A stretch of DNA of 64,000 nucleotides, taken from NCBI GenBank assembly GCA_963835295.1, contig CAWIEX010000014.1, positions 620,001 through 684,000 on the forward strand, given 5' to 3'. This DNA is from JAOPZW01 sp963835295. Its GTDB lineage: Bacteria; Actinomycetota; Thermoleophilia; Solirubrobacterales; Solirubrobacteraceae. Of this stretch, positions 25,970-38,363 are shown in pieces; the stretch's first letter is position 1; every line of letters starts with the position of its first letter. The notes below the pieces were generated by a model. The model was not told the DNA's origin and did no database searches. It was given only the letters and a program-made list of their open reading frames with translations. A program made the position numbers and the translations under genes.

Positions 25970-27076
25970 ATGGCCGACGTGCCGAAGATCGTCGTGCTGG
26001 AGGGCGATGAGACCGGGCAGGAGCTGCTCGAGGAGTCGCTGCGGGTCGTCGCCCCCGACGTCATCGCGATGGAGCTCGAGCTCGAGCACTTCGACCTCTC
26101 GCTCGAGCACCGCCGCGCGACGTCCAACGCGGTCGTCGAGGAGGCCGCGGCCGCGATGAAGGAGGCCGGATTCGGCCTGAAGGCCGCCACCGTGACGCCC
26201 GAGGGCAAGGACGACGTCGGCTCGCCGAACCGCATCGTGCGCGAGGGCGTCGACGGCAAGGTCATCATCCGCACAGGGCGCCGGATCCCGGGCGTGACGC
26301 CCATCGCCGGCGTGCATCACCCGATCAGCGTGGTGCGGATGGCCGTCGAGGACGCCTATGGGGCCAAGCAGTGGCGCGAGGGCACCGACGGAGCGCCGGA
26401 CGAGGTGGCCTATCGCACCGAGAAGATCACGCGCTCGACCTGCCGCGCGGTGGCCGAATACGCCTTCCGCACGGCCGAGCAGATGGGCGGCATGGTCTAC
26501 GGCGGCCCGAAGTGGACCGTCTCGCCCGTCTACGAGGGCATGCTCAAGGAGGAGCTCGACGACGCCGCGGCCCGCAACCCCGAGGTCCCCTACCGGCCGG
26601 TGCTCATCGATGCGACCTACGCGGGCCTCATCAGCTCGCCGCCGGAGATGCCCCTCGTCATCCCGGCGCTCAACCGCGACGGCGACTGCCTCAGCGATCT
26701 GGTCATGCCGATGTTCGGCTCGATCGCGGGCGCCGAGTCGGTCCTGCTGGCCTTCGACGAGCAGTTCGAGACCCAGGTCGCCATGGCCGAGGCGCCCCAT
26801 GGCACGGCGCCGGCGCTCCAGGGCAAGGATGTGGCCAATCCGATGGCCATGATCCTGGCCTGCGGCGCCGTCTTGCACTACGCCGGCGTGCGCGGCTACG
26901 CGGGCGCCCAGCGGGCGGCGCGCGCCATCTACGAGTCGGTGCTCGAGGCGAGCGCGTCCGGCATCCGCACGCCCGACCTGGGCGGGCATGCCACCACATC
27001 GGGCTTCACCAGCGAGGTCGTCGCGCGCGTGCGCACGAAGATCGACGTCTGGTCCTCGATGGGCACGAGCGTCTAG
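25970..27076 (+). CDS. Isocitrate/isopropylmalate dehydrogenase family enzyme, IDH-like
   Basis: 368-residue beta-decarboxylating dehydrogenase. LEGDETGQELLEE replaces the GDGIGPE of LeuB and resembles the GDE start of eukaryotic-type NADP-isocitrate dehydrogenases; SPNRIVREG matches the isocitrate-binding SPN-x-x-R pattern, and GPKWT may hold the catalytic Lys. The distal nucleotide site PHGTAPALQGKDVANPMA is family-typical. A genuine leuB lies at 43878, so isocitrate oxidation in the TCA cycle is the likely role; cofactor choice is open. Confidence 0.75.
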   Translation: MADVPKIVVLEGDETGQELLEESLRVVAPDVIAMELELEHFDLSLEHRRATSNAVVEEAAAAMKEAGFGLKAATVTPEGKDDVGSPNRIVREGVDGKVIIRTGRRIPGVTPIAGVHHPISVVRMAVEDAYGAKQWREGTDGAPDEVAYRTEKITRSTCRAVAEYAFRTAEQMGGMVYGGPKWTVSPVYEGMLKEELDDAAARNPEVPYRPVLIDATYAGLISSPPEMPLVIPALNRDGDCLSDLVMPMFGSIAGAESVLLAFDEQFETQVAMAEAPHGTAPALQGKDVANPMAMILACGAVLHYAGVRGYAGAQRAARAIYESVLEASASGIRTPDLGGHATTSGFTSEVVARVRTKIDVWSSMGTSV

Positions 27077-27177
27077 CTGCGGTGAGCACGAGCGCCTAAC
27101 CGCGGCTCTGCCGCCGGGCCTCGCGAGCGGCCCTGCAACTTCCCTTGCAGCCCCCCGCTTCCGTCCGACGCCCAGCC

Positions 27178-27199
27178 TAGGTTCACGAACACATGTTCT
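27178..27199 (+). promoter_or_regulatory. SOS-box-like palindrome with overlapping -10-like hexamer
   Basis: CGAAC-ACAT-GTTC-T at 27186-27199 matches the Gram-positive LexA consensus CGAAC-N4-GTTCG in all but the last base. TAGGTT at 27178-27183 has the TANNNT form and ends 9 nt before an ATG at 27193 that lies inside the box. LexA bound here would cover the start of a leaderless transcript. Inference from sequence match only. Confidence 0.45.
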
Positions 27200-27519
27200 C
27201 CCCTGCCTCGAACCCCCGGCCGGCCGCGTCTTCATGGCGCGAGACCGTCCGGCGCGCCGTCGACCTGGCCGTCGCCTTCGCCACGCTCGAGAGCTGCACG
27301 ACCGCCCGAGACCTCTGGTCCGGCGGTGCGGATGCGGCCACGCCGAGCGCGAGCCCGCACGGTCCCGTCGACCTCCCCGCGCCCCATCCGCACCGCGCGC
27401 CCCTGAGCGCGCCGGTACGCCCTGGGCGCTCCGGGACGGTCCCCGCGCGGACCCATTGCTGCGTCACGCCGAATCGGGCGCATCCGCGGCGCCGCAGCGC
27501 GCATCCCTTCGCGCGCTGA
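27193..27519 (+). CDS. Candidate small leaderless ORF behind the SOS-like box
   Basis: 108 codons, no recognised family. The N-terminal half has a plausible amphipathic helix (SWRETVRRAVDLAVAFATLE); the rest is Pro/Arg/Ala-rich with three Cys. Most codons end in G or C, as in neighbours, but less strictly than in known genes. Support comes from context: a TANNNT hexamer 9 nt upstream and a strong hairpin 21 nt after the stop. SOS-induced division inhibitors in actinobacteria are small and diverse, which makes that a guess worth testing. It may equally be non-coding. Confidence 0.35.
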   Translation: MFSPASNPRPAASSWRETVRRAVDLAVAFATLESCTTARDLWSGGADAATPSASPHGPVDLPAPHPHRAPLSAPVRPGRSGTVPARTHCCVTPNRAHPRRRSAHPFAR

Positions 27520-27540
27520 GCGGCCTGGGAGGGCCGCCAC

Positions 27541-27582
27541 GAACGATCCGGGCCGCCCAGGGGGAGCGGCCCGCGGTCGTTC
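27541..27582. terminator. Hairpin terminator between the small ORF and the GNAT gene
   Basis: Stem GAACGA/TCGTTC (27541-27546 with 27577-27582) plus CGGGCCGC/GCGGCCCG (27549-27556 with 27566-27573), separated by a small internal loop. It lies after the plus-strand ORF and overlaps the last codon of the minus-strand GNAT gene, so it can serve both directions. Confidence 0.6.
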
Positions 27583-28090
27583 AGGGCCCAGGCGTGCGCG
27601 ACGGGGCGAGCGCCTCGTACTCGGCGCCCGGCAGCCCGCGGTACGACCACGGGCCGGCGTAGGTCATGCCGATCTTCTCCATCACCCTGATCGACCCCGG
27701 GTTGTCGAGCAGCGAGTGCGCATAGACGCGCGTGATGCCCGGGCGGCAGAAGGCGTCGCGCAGCAGAGCGCGGGCGCCCTCGGTGGCGTAGCCCTTGCCC
27801 CAGGTGTCAGGGCGCAGCCGATAGCCGAGCTCGCGCTCGGCGGGACGGCCGCGCGTCTCCTCGAACTGAAACCAGCCCACCACCGCCCCGCTCTGACGCT
27901 CGACCGCTGCGACGAACCCCGGATGGCCGACGAGGCCACGCTCGTAGGCGAGCAGCGCGGCGGGATCCTCCGGGAGGTGCTCGCCGAAAGGGTCGATGGC
28001 GGCTCGGATCTCGGGCAGCGCGTCGAGTGCGGCCAGCGCCTCGAGGTCCTCCTCGGCGATGGGGCGCAACTCCAGGCGTGCCGTGTGCAC
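27581..28090 (-). CDS. GNAT acetyltransferase (RimJ/RimL-like)
   Basis: 169 residues opening with TARLELRPIAEEDLEALAAL, then VVGWFQFEE, the acetyl-CoA loop YRLRPDTWGKGYATEGARAL and the C-terminal HSLLDNPGSIRVMEKIGM, typical of the Acetyltransf_3 branch. The start is GTG at 28090, supported by TAGGCT (complement of 28098-28103) 7 nt upstream; the longer frame runs through a tandem repeat and is rejected. Acceptor substrate unknown. It lies just downstream of the rRNA operon terminator. Confidence 0.8.
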   Translation of the reverse strand: MHTARLELRPIAEEDLEALAALDALPEIRAAIDPFGEHLPEDPAALLAYERGLVGHPGFVAAVERQSGAVVGWFQFEETRGRPAERELGYRLRPDTWGKGYATEGARALLRDAFCRPGITRVYAHSLLDNPGSIRVMEKIGMTYAGPWSYRGLPGAEYEALAPSRTPGP

Positions 28091-28143
28091 GGGCGCGAGC
28101 CTAGCCGCACCCCGCGCTGCCGCCGCTCGGGGCTCCCACCCCC

Positions 28144-28209
28144 GCCCCGTGGGCGGCTCCCGGCTGCCCGCCCCCCGCCCCGTGGGCGGCTCCCGGCTGC
28201 CCGCCCCCT
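28144..28209. repeat. 33-nt tandem duplication, very G+C-rich
   Basis: Two adjacent copies of a 33-nt unit (28144-28176, 28177-28209), followed by a partial third that diverges. It sits between the rRNA terminator and the GNAT promoter and is non-coding by the start chosen there. The unit contains GGGCGGC/GCCGCCC-type complementarity. Confidence 0.7.
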
Positions 28210-28262
28210 GGCGGGCTCCCCCGCCGCGGGCCGCTCCGGCGCCGAGGCTCCCCCGGAACGCA

Positions 28263-28291
28263 GAACGGGCCGCCCGAGAGGCGGCCCGTTC
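28263..28291 (-). terminator. rRNA operon terminator
   Basis: Perfect 12-bp stem (28263-28274 with 28280-28291) and 5-nt loop, 10 bp after the 5S 3' end in the direction of transcription. The stem is almost entirely G-C; no clear U-tract follows, as is common in high-G+C actinobacteria. Confidence 0.8.
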
Positions 28292-28301
28292 CAACAAATA
28301 A

Positions 28302-28417
28302 CCGGCGGCGTCCTACTCTCCCGGGCCCTTGCGGGCCAAGTACCATCGGCGCTGAGGGGCTTAACTGCTCTGTTCGGAATGGGAAGAGGTGTTTCCCCCT
28401 CGCCATGACCACCGGAA
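28302..28417 (-). rRNA. rrf: 5S ribosomal RNA
   Basis: About 116 nt. The minus strand reads TTCCGGTGGTCATGGCGAGG at the 5' end, CCCATTCCGAACAGAGCAG in loop A-C, and GAGAGTAGGACGCCGCCGG at the 3' end, with the two ends complementary as in helix I. It is last in the 16S-23S-5S operon. Ends are placed to within a few bases. Confidence 0.93.
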
Positions 28418-28442
28418 TCTTGCGAGACCACGCCTTCCCGGA

Positions 28443-28463
28443 GGCCCTTCAAAACCGCACAGT
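28443..28463 (-). other. 23S trailer arm of the processing stem
   Basis: These 21 nt downstream of 23S are nearly perfectly complementary to 31573-31593 upstream of 23S, forming the long stem cut by RNase III to release pre-23S. Confidence 0.7.
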
Positions 28464-28494
28464 GCCACACTGGGTACCACAATAAAAATACCGT

Positions 28495-31491
<2,997 letters not shown>

Positions 31492-31572
31492 GTGATCAGA
31501 CCGAACCCGCCAGGGTTCGGCCGGTGATACCCGTTGTCACCCGCGCTTATCGAGTACGGGTGACATGTGGCT

Positions 31573-31593
31573 ACTGTGCAGTTTTCAAGGGCC
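31573..31593 (-). other. 23S leader arm of the processing stem
   Basis: 21 nt complementary to 28443-28463 apart from two positions. It includes CTTGAAAACT-type sequence on the transcript. Confidence 0.7.
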
Positions 31594-31646
31594 GTCCGAG
31601 AAGGCTACGCGCGCGTGCGCCGGCACGGTGGCCGGCGACGGGCGAC

Positions 31647-31673
31647 GCGGTCTCTCAAAACTCAACAGCATGC
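31647..31673 (-). other. 16S trailer arm of the processing stem
   Basis: 27 nt complementary to 33568-33594, upstream of 16S, except at two positions. The core GCATGCTGTTGAGTTTT is perfectly paired. Confidence 0.75.
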
Positions 31674-31831
31674 ACGGGCTCGAGCTCGGCGGTATGCCTC
31701 GCTGGCCCGGCCAGGTCCGGTCGACATGCTAGGCCGCACGGTCGGAGTGCCGACCCTGCCGATCGCTCGCGACCGAAGTGGCGAGCGGGGCGGGCGGCGC
31801 CGTGCCGTACGGGCACCATGTTGGTGCTCCC

Positions 31832-33381
<1,550 letters not shown>

Positions 33382-33567
33382 GAACTGCATTGGGCACGGA
33401 CCCGAAGGCCCACACCCGTCACGTAGAGCTGTCATGGATCTTTGTGCGGCACCGAGTACACCGTGGCGCCGCGATCTATGACGGGTCAATTCTCAGGTCC
33501 ACCGAGCCCGGCTGGGATCGGTGGATCGAACCTGGACGCACACCGGGTCGAAATTCGACCCAAGTGC

Positions 33568-33594
33568 GCATGCTGTTGAGTTTTCAAAGACCGC
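33568..33594 (-). other. 16S leader arm of the processing stem with boxA-like motif
   Basis: The transcript here reads GTCTTTGAAAACTCAACAGC, a boxA-like antitermination motif joined to the processing arm that pairs with 31647-31673. Confidence 0.65.
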
Positions 33595-33668
33595 CGCGCC
33601 CTGTCGGGAAGGGGATTCCTTCTCAAGAGACGCGACCGGGCGCGTGCAGCGCACCGGCGCGACTGCCC

Positions 33669-33698
33669 AGTATAGCGCGCCCTCCGCGATCCCTCCAA
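33669..33698 (-). promoter_or_regulatory. rRNA operon promoter
   Basis: On the minus strand TTGGAG (complement of 33693-33698) and TATACT (33669-33674) are separated by 18 nt. The start would fall near 33662, leaving a leader of about 280 nt before 16S. A second -10-like TACAGT lies at 33736-33741 without a good -35. Confidence 0.6.
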
Positions 33699-33748
33699 GA
33701 GGTCTCGACGTTGGCGCGGCCTGAGCAGCCGCGGAACTGTAGCGCATC

Positions 33749-34165
33749 TCAGGACAGAACCTGGACCGAGACGATCCGCTCGCGCGGGCGGTCGTCGAAG
33801 TCCAGCAGGACGACCTGCTGCCAGGTCCCCAGGCCGAGCTCGCCGCCGACGATCGGGATCGTCTCGCTGGGCCCGATGAGGGCCGCCCGGAGGTGGCTGT
33901 GGGCGTTCGTGTCGTGGTTGAGGGCGTTGTGGCGGTACTCGCCCTCGGGCGCGATCAGGCGATCCAGCAGCGCCTGGAGGTCCTCCACGGCGCCGGGCTC
34001 GTACTCGATCGTCGTCACGCCGACCGTGGCGCCGACCGCGAACACGGCCGCGACCCCCGACTGAACGCCGGATCGCTCCACCACCGACCGCACGCCCTCT
34101 GTGAGGTCGACGACCGCGCCGTCGCCGGCGGTCTCCAGGCGCAGCAGGCCCGTGTGGACGGCCAC
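33749..34165 (-). CDS. YjbQ family protein (UPF0047)
   Basis: 138 residues with the family pattern: TTIEYEPGAVEDLQALLDRL, YRHNALNHDTNAHSHLRAAL and LGTWQQVVLLDFDDRPRER. The conserved His/Asp cluster (N-x-D-x-N-A-H-S-H) suggests a metal-binding trimer. YjbQ proteins can hydrolyse thiamine-phosphate-like compounds in vitro, but their physiological role is unsettled. The gene lies 13 bp after tyrS and ends next to the rRNA promoter region. Confidence 0.85.
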   Translation of the reverse strand: MAVHTGLLRLETAGDGAVVDLTEGVRSVVERSGVQSGVAAVFAVGATVGVTTIEYEPGAVEDLQALLDRLIAPEGEYRHNALNHDTNAHSHLRAALIGPSETIPIVGGELGLGTWQQVVLLDFDDRPRERIVSVQVLS

Positions 34166-34178
34166 GCGCGCCCGCCCT

Positions 34179-35366
34179 CTAGCTCACCCGCAGGCGGCGG
34201 AAGTGGCGCTTTCCGACCTGGAGCACAGCTCCGTCCAAGCGCTCGCGCGGCAGGTCGAGGTCCGCGCCCGCCAGCGGCTCGCCGTCGAGCTTGACGCCAC
34301 CCTGGGCCAGCATCCGCCGGGCGTCCGAGCGCGACATGCCGAAGCCCTCCGCGATCGCGGCGGGCAGGTGGACGGTGCCGTTGACGGCGGCCACCGGGAG
34401 CTCCTCGATCTCCTCGGGCGCCGCGCGCTGCACGTGGACGCGCTCGAACTGCGATGTGGCCGCCTGCGCCGCCTCGGCGCCGTGGAAGCGCTCCACCAGC
34501 GCCTGCGCCAGCGCGTGCTTGGCGTCGCGCGGCGAGGTGCCGGCCGGCGGGCGCTCGACGGCCAGCAGCGAGAACCACGTGTCCATCGCGTCGTCGGGCA
34601 GCGACAGCGTGCGGCCGTACATCTCGTCCGGCGGCTCGGTGATGCCGATGTGGTTGCCCAGCGACTTGGACATCTTCTCCACGCCGTCCACGCCGGGCAG
34701 GATCGGCATCGTCAGCACGGCCTGCTCGGGCTGGCCGTGCGCGCGCTGGATGTCGCGCGCGAGCAGCAGGTTGAAGGTCTGGTCGGTGCCGCCGAGCTCG
34801 ACGTCGGAGCGCACGGCCACCGAGTCGTAGCCCTGCATGAGCGGATAGAGCAGCTCGAGGATCGAGATCGGCGCCTGCGCGGCCCAGCGCTTGGCGAAGT
34901 CGTCGCGCTCGAGCAGCTGGGCGACGGTCGTCGTGCGCGCCAGGCGAAACAGGTCCTCCATGCTCATGTCCAGCCACTCCGAGTTGAAGCGGACCTCGAG
35001 CAGCTCCGGATCGTCGAGGAGGACCTGGAAGGCCTGCTCCTGGTAGGTGCGGGCGTTGGCGTCGATCTCTTCGCCCGAGAGCACCGGGCGCGTCGCCGTG
35101 CGGCCGCTCGGATCGCCGACGCGGGCGGTGTAGTCGCCCACGATGAGGACCACCCGGTGGCCCAGGTCCTGGAACTCGCGCAGCTTCTGCAGCACGACGG
35201 TGTGGCCGAGGTGGATGTCGGGCGCCGTCGGGTCGAGGCCGAGCTTGGCCCGCAGCTGGCGGCCCTCGCGCCGCGCGGCCTCCAAGCGGGCCTCGAGGCC
35301 TCCCGCCGGCAGCGACTCGGCGGCATTGCGCGCCAGGAAGGCGGCGTCCTCAGCGGGAGTTCCCAT
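34179..35366 (-). CDS. tyrS: Tyrosyl-tRNA synthetase
   Basis: Class I synthetase, 395 residues. HLGH at 52-55 in the HIGH position, the Tyr-binding YPLMQGYDSVAVRSDVELGG at 174-193, KMSKS at 231-235, and an S4 RNA-binding domain in the last 60 residues (MSRSDARRMLAQGGVKLDG). The absence of the long insertion places it in the compact TyrZ-like group. TAGCAT (complement of 35376-35381) 9 nt before the ATG suggests near-leaderless initiation; no T-box is seen. Confidence 0.94.
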   Translation of the reverse strand: MGTPAEDAAFLARNAAESLPAGGLEARLEAARREGRQLRAKLGLDPTAPDIHLGHTVVLQKLREFQDLGHRVVLIVGDYTARVGDPSGRTATRPVLSGEEIDANARTYQEQAFQVLLDDPELLEVRFNSEWLDMSMEDLFRLARTTTVAQLLERDDFAKRWAAQAPISILELLYPLMQGYDSVAVRSDVELGGTDQTFNLLLARDIQRAHGQPEQAVLTMPILPGVDGVEKMSKSLGNHIGITEPPDEMYGRTLSLPDDAMDTWFSLLAVERPPAGTSPRDAKHALAQALVERFHGAEAAQAATSQFERVHVQRAAPEEIEELPVAAVNGTVHLPAAIAEGFGMSRSDARRMLAQGGVKLDGEPLAGADLDLPRERLDGAVLQVGKRHFRRLRVS

Positions 35367-35375
35367 CGCGAGCCA

Positions 35376-35381
35376 ATGCTA
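35376..35381 (-). promoter_or_regulatory. TAGCAT, putative -10 of tyrS
   Basis: TANNNT hexamer on the minus strand, 9 nt before the tyrS ATG at 35366. Confidence 0.4.
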
Positions 35382-35465
35382 GTGTTGAGCGCCGTCGCGA
35401 CGCCCTGCGCCGCCTGGTCGCGACCACCCGCAGCGGCACGTCACGCCGCGTAGGCCCCCCGCCGC

Positions 35466-37766
35466 ATGAGCGTCGAGTACGGATCGAACATCACGCCGCT
35501 ATTCGGCGATCGCGAGCCGCCGGAGCCGCCCGCGCGCGTTCGCCCGCGCGTGAAGAAGCGACGGCTGCTGGCCATCTTCCTGCCGCTGGCGATCCTGGCC
35601 ATCGTCTCGACGCTGTTCGGGATGATGATGGCCGTCGCCTCCGACCTGCCGGACCTCGAGAACCGCAAGGAGTACCAGGACGCGCGCAACTCGGTCCTCG
35701 TCGACTCCCAGGGCCAGACCCTCGGGGTCCTGACCAACAACCAGAGCCGTGTCCTCGTGCGCTACCAGGACCTCTCGCCGTACATGGTCAACGCGATCAT
35801 CGCGATCGAGGACCGCCGCTTCTACGAGAACTCGGGCATCGACGTCCGAGGGATCGGTCGCGCCCTCGTGCAGGACGTGCTCAGCCGCAAGGCGGCGCAG
35901 GGCGGCTCGACCATCGCCCAGCAGTTCGTGAAGAACGCCCTGCGCGCGCAGTCCGACCGCACCGTGTTCCAGAAGATGCGCGAGGCCGCGCTGGCCTATC
36001 ACCTCACGCGCAAGTGGCCCAAGAGCAAGATCCTCACCGAGTACCTCAATTCGATCTACTTCGGCAACGGCGCCTATGGCGTCGAGTCGGCCGCGCGCAC
36101 CTACTTCGGCAAGCAGCCCGACCACAAGGACTGCGGCACGCGGGCGAACCTCTGCGTCAAGCAGCTCAAGCCCGACGAGGCAGCGCTCATCGCCGGCGTG
36201 GTGGCCAACCCGACGGCCTACGACCCGGTCGCCCACCCGCAGGCGGCCCTGGCGCGGCGCAACCTCGTGCTCAAGGACATGTTCGACCAGGGGGCGCTCC
36301 CCCTCCGCGAGTACCGCGACGCCCGCGTCCAGGCCCTCCCCGCCCCGATCGACATCAAGCCCCCCACGGTCAGGACCCAGGCGCCGTACTTCACGACCTG
36401 GATCCGCCAGCAGCTGGTCGACGAGTTCGGCGCCCGCAAGGCGTTCGAGGGCGGGCTCAAGGTGCACACGACGCTCGACCTCGGCCTGCAGAGCGCGGCC
36501 GAGAACGCGGTGAGCAAGTACCTGTCCAACGCGGCGGGGCCGTCGGCCGCCGTGGTCGCCATCGACAACAAGAGCGGCAAGGTGCGCGCGATGGTCGGCG
36601 GGCCCGACTACGCGACGCGCCCGTTCAACCTCGCCACCCAGGGCCAGCGCCAGCCCGGCTCCTCGATCAAGCCGTTCATCCTCGCCGCGGCGCTGCAGAA
36701 GGGCTACGGAGCGGGCTCGCTCTGGCCGTCGCGCAAGCGGGTCTTCACGGTCCCGCACACCCGCGGCAAGGAGAAGTTCGTCGTCAACAACTTCGAGAGC
36801 AAGTACGCCGGCACCCAGACGCTCGCCGGCGGCCTGACGTACTCCGACAACTCCGTCTTCTCGGCGGTGGGCATCTCGGTCGGCACGAAGAAGATCGCGA
36901 GCCTGGCCGAGCGCATGGGCATCCGCACGCCGGTGTCGTCGAACTACGCCATGACGCTCGGCGGCCTCAAGCAGGGCGTGACCCCGCTGGACATGGCCCA
37001 CGCCTACGAGACCTTCATCGAGGGCGGCCGGCGCATCGGCGGCACGCTGGGCGCGAGCGACGACGGCCCCGTCGGGATCGACAAGGTGGTCTCCCCGAGC
37101 GGGAAGACGCTCAAGGAGAACGCCACCACGAGCAAGTCCGTGCTCGACCGCGCCATCGCCAATGAGACGGTCGGGATCATGACCACCGTCATCTCGCAGG
37201 GCACCGGCCGCCGCGCCGCGCTCGGCCCGGGCCAGTTCGCGGCCGGCAAGACGGGGACGACCGAGAACAGCGGCGACGCGTGGTTCGTCGGGTTCACCAA
37301 GCGCTGGACCGTCGCGGTCTGGGTCGGCTATCCGGACAAGCTCAAGCCGATGCTCACCGAGTTCGCCGGAGCCCCGGTCGAGGGCGGCACCTACCCGGCC
37401 CTCATCTGGCACGACTTCATGGTCGCCGCCAACGCCATCGTCGACGATCGCAACGCCAAGGAGCGAGAGAGGAAGGGGCTGCCGCCCAAGCCGCCGGCCG
37501 ACCAGACGACGACCACCACGCCGGGCCCGGTGATCCCCACCAAGCCGGCGCCCGTGCCCGAGGGCGGCGCCGGCGCTCCGGCCGCTCCGCAGACGCCGAC
37601 GGCGCCGCCGGCGAACGGGACCGGCACCACCGGCGGCACCGGCGGTGGCGGCGGGGCCACCGGCACCGGCACGACGACCAAGCCGCCCGCCCAGACCGGG
37701 ACGACGCCGCCGGCCGGCGCCGGGACGGGCGGCACGAGCAGCGGCGGCGGGACCAGCGCGCCGTAG
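35466..37766 (+). CDS. Class A penicillin-binding protein (transglycosylase/transpeptidase)
   Basis: 766 residues. A cytoplasmic tail, one membrane helix (34-57), a GT51 glycosyltransferase domain with Glu115 in EDRRFYENSGID and GGSTIAQQ at 146-153, then a transpeptidase with Ser399-x-x-Lys402 (PGSSIKPF), Ser460-Asp-Asn462 and Lys595-Thr-Gly. From about residue 675 on it is a low-complexity Pro/Thr/Gly tail probably threading the wall. Polymerises and cross-links peptidoglycan. It stands alone between tyrS and mpg, divergent from tyrS. Confidence 0.93.
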   Translation: MSVEYGSNITPLFGDREPPEPPARVRPRVKKRRLLAIFLPLAILAIVSTLFGMMMAVASDLPDLENRKEYQDARNSVLVDSQGQTLGVLTNNQSRVLVRYQDLSPYMVNAIIAIEDRRFYENSGIDVRGIGRALVQDVLSRKAAQGGSTIAQQFVKNALRAQSDRTVFQKMREAALAYHLTRKWPKSKILTEYLNSIYFGNGAYGVESAARTYFGKQPDHKDCGTRANLCVKQLKPDEAALIAGVVANPTAYDPVAHPQAALARRNLVLKDMFDQGALPLREYRDARVQALPAPIDIKPPTVRTQAPYFTTWIRQQLVDEFGARKAFEGGLKVHTTLDLGLQSAAENAVSKYLSNAAGPSAAVVAIDNKSGKVRAMVGGPDYATRPFNLATQGQRQPGSSIKPFILAAALQKGYGAGSLWPSRKRVFTVPHTRGKEKFVVNNFESKYAGTQTLAGGLTYSDNSVFSAVGISVGTKKIASLAERMGIRTPVSSNYAMTLGGLKQGVTPLDMAHAYETFIEGGRRIGGTLGASDDGPVGIDKVVSPSGKTLKENATTSKSVLDRAIANETVGIMTTVISQGTGRRAALGPGQFAAGKTGTTENSGDAWFVGFTKRWTVAVWVGYPDKLKPMLTEFAGAPVEGGTYPALIWHDFMVAANAIVDDRNAKERERKGLPPKPPADQTTTTTPGPVIPTKPAPVPEGGAGAPAAPQTPTAPPANGTGTTGGTGGGGGATGTGTTTKPPAQTGTTPPAGAGTGGTSSGGGTSAP

Positions 37767-37778
37767 CCTCGGCGCCGC

Positions 37779-38363
37779 TCAGGCGGCGTGCGCGCGCGAC
37801 GGCCAGGGCCGGGACACGTGGCGGTTGCCGCGCGCGCAGAAGCGCCAGTCGAGGTCGACGGCCTTCGTGATGCCGATGCGCTTTCCGACGTCGAGGACGG
37901 GCGCCTCCCAGCCGGGCGCGCGCGGCTCGATGTGGATCGGCCCGTCGAGCAGCGAGGTGCGGTTGAGCTCGAGGCCGATCGCGAGCGCCTGCGTGAGCTT
38001 GCCCGGCCCGTTGCACAGATCCTCGTCGCGCGCCACGCGCCGGCGCGCGCGCATGACCTCGATGCCGTCGAGGGGCTCGAGCGCCCGGATGAGGACCGCG
38101 GCCCCCGAGTCGACGTGGTCGCAGACGGCGTTGAGCAGGGCGTGGATCCCGTAGGAGCGGTAGACGTAGGCGATGCCGGGCGGCCCGAACAGCGGCTCCG
38201 TGCGCGCCGTCAGCCCCGCCCACGCGTGCGAGGCGGGCTCGGAGCGGTGGTAGGCCTCGGTCTCCACGATGACGCCGGCGGTGTCGCCGTGGCGCACGAC
38301 GCAGCCGATGAGGTCGGGAGCCACCTCGAGCACGGGGCGGTCGTAGAAGGCGAGGTCGATCAC
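37779..38363 (-). CDS. 3-methyladenine DNA glycosylase (AAG/MPG family)
   Basis: Base-excision repair enzyme removing alkylated purines. 194 residues with GVIVETEAYHRSEPASHA (catalytic Glu), GPPGIAYVYRSYGIHALLNAVC and DLCNGPGKLTQALAIG. The start is GTG at 38363, overlapping the argH stop (GTGA). Co-transcription of a repair enzyme with argH looks incidental. Confidence 0.9.
   Translation of the reverse strand: MIDLAFYDRPVLEVAPDLIGCVVRHGDTAGVIVETEAYHRSEPASHAWAGLTARTEPLFGPPGIAYVYRSYGIHALLNAVCDHVDSGAAVLIRALEPLDGIEVMRARRRVARDEDLCNGPGKLTQALAIGLELNRTSLLDGPIHIEPRAPGWEAPVLDVGKRIGITKAVDLDWRFCARGNRHVSRPWPSRAHAA

Noticed and set aside
27183..27650. 155-codon minus-strand frame opposite the candidate SOS-associated ORF
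   Set aside because: Arg/Gly/Ala-rich shadow composition, no promoter or start signal, and it runs through the terminator hairpin and the GNAT 3' end.
28091..28297. N-terminal extension of the GNAT protein through the 33-nt repeats
   Set aside because: A TANNNT hexamer 7 nt before GTG 28090 and the family start pattern place initiation at 28090; the extension is repetitive and unlike GNAT proteins.
37773..37788. Hairpin CGCCGC/GCGGCG as a terminator between the PBP gene and mpg
   Set aside because: Only 6 bp, within the mpg coding end, and typical of chance pairing in such G+C-rich DNA.
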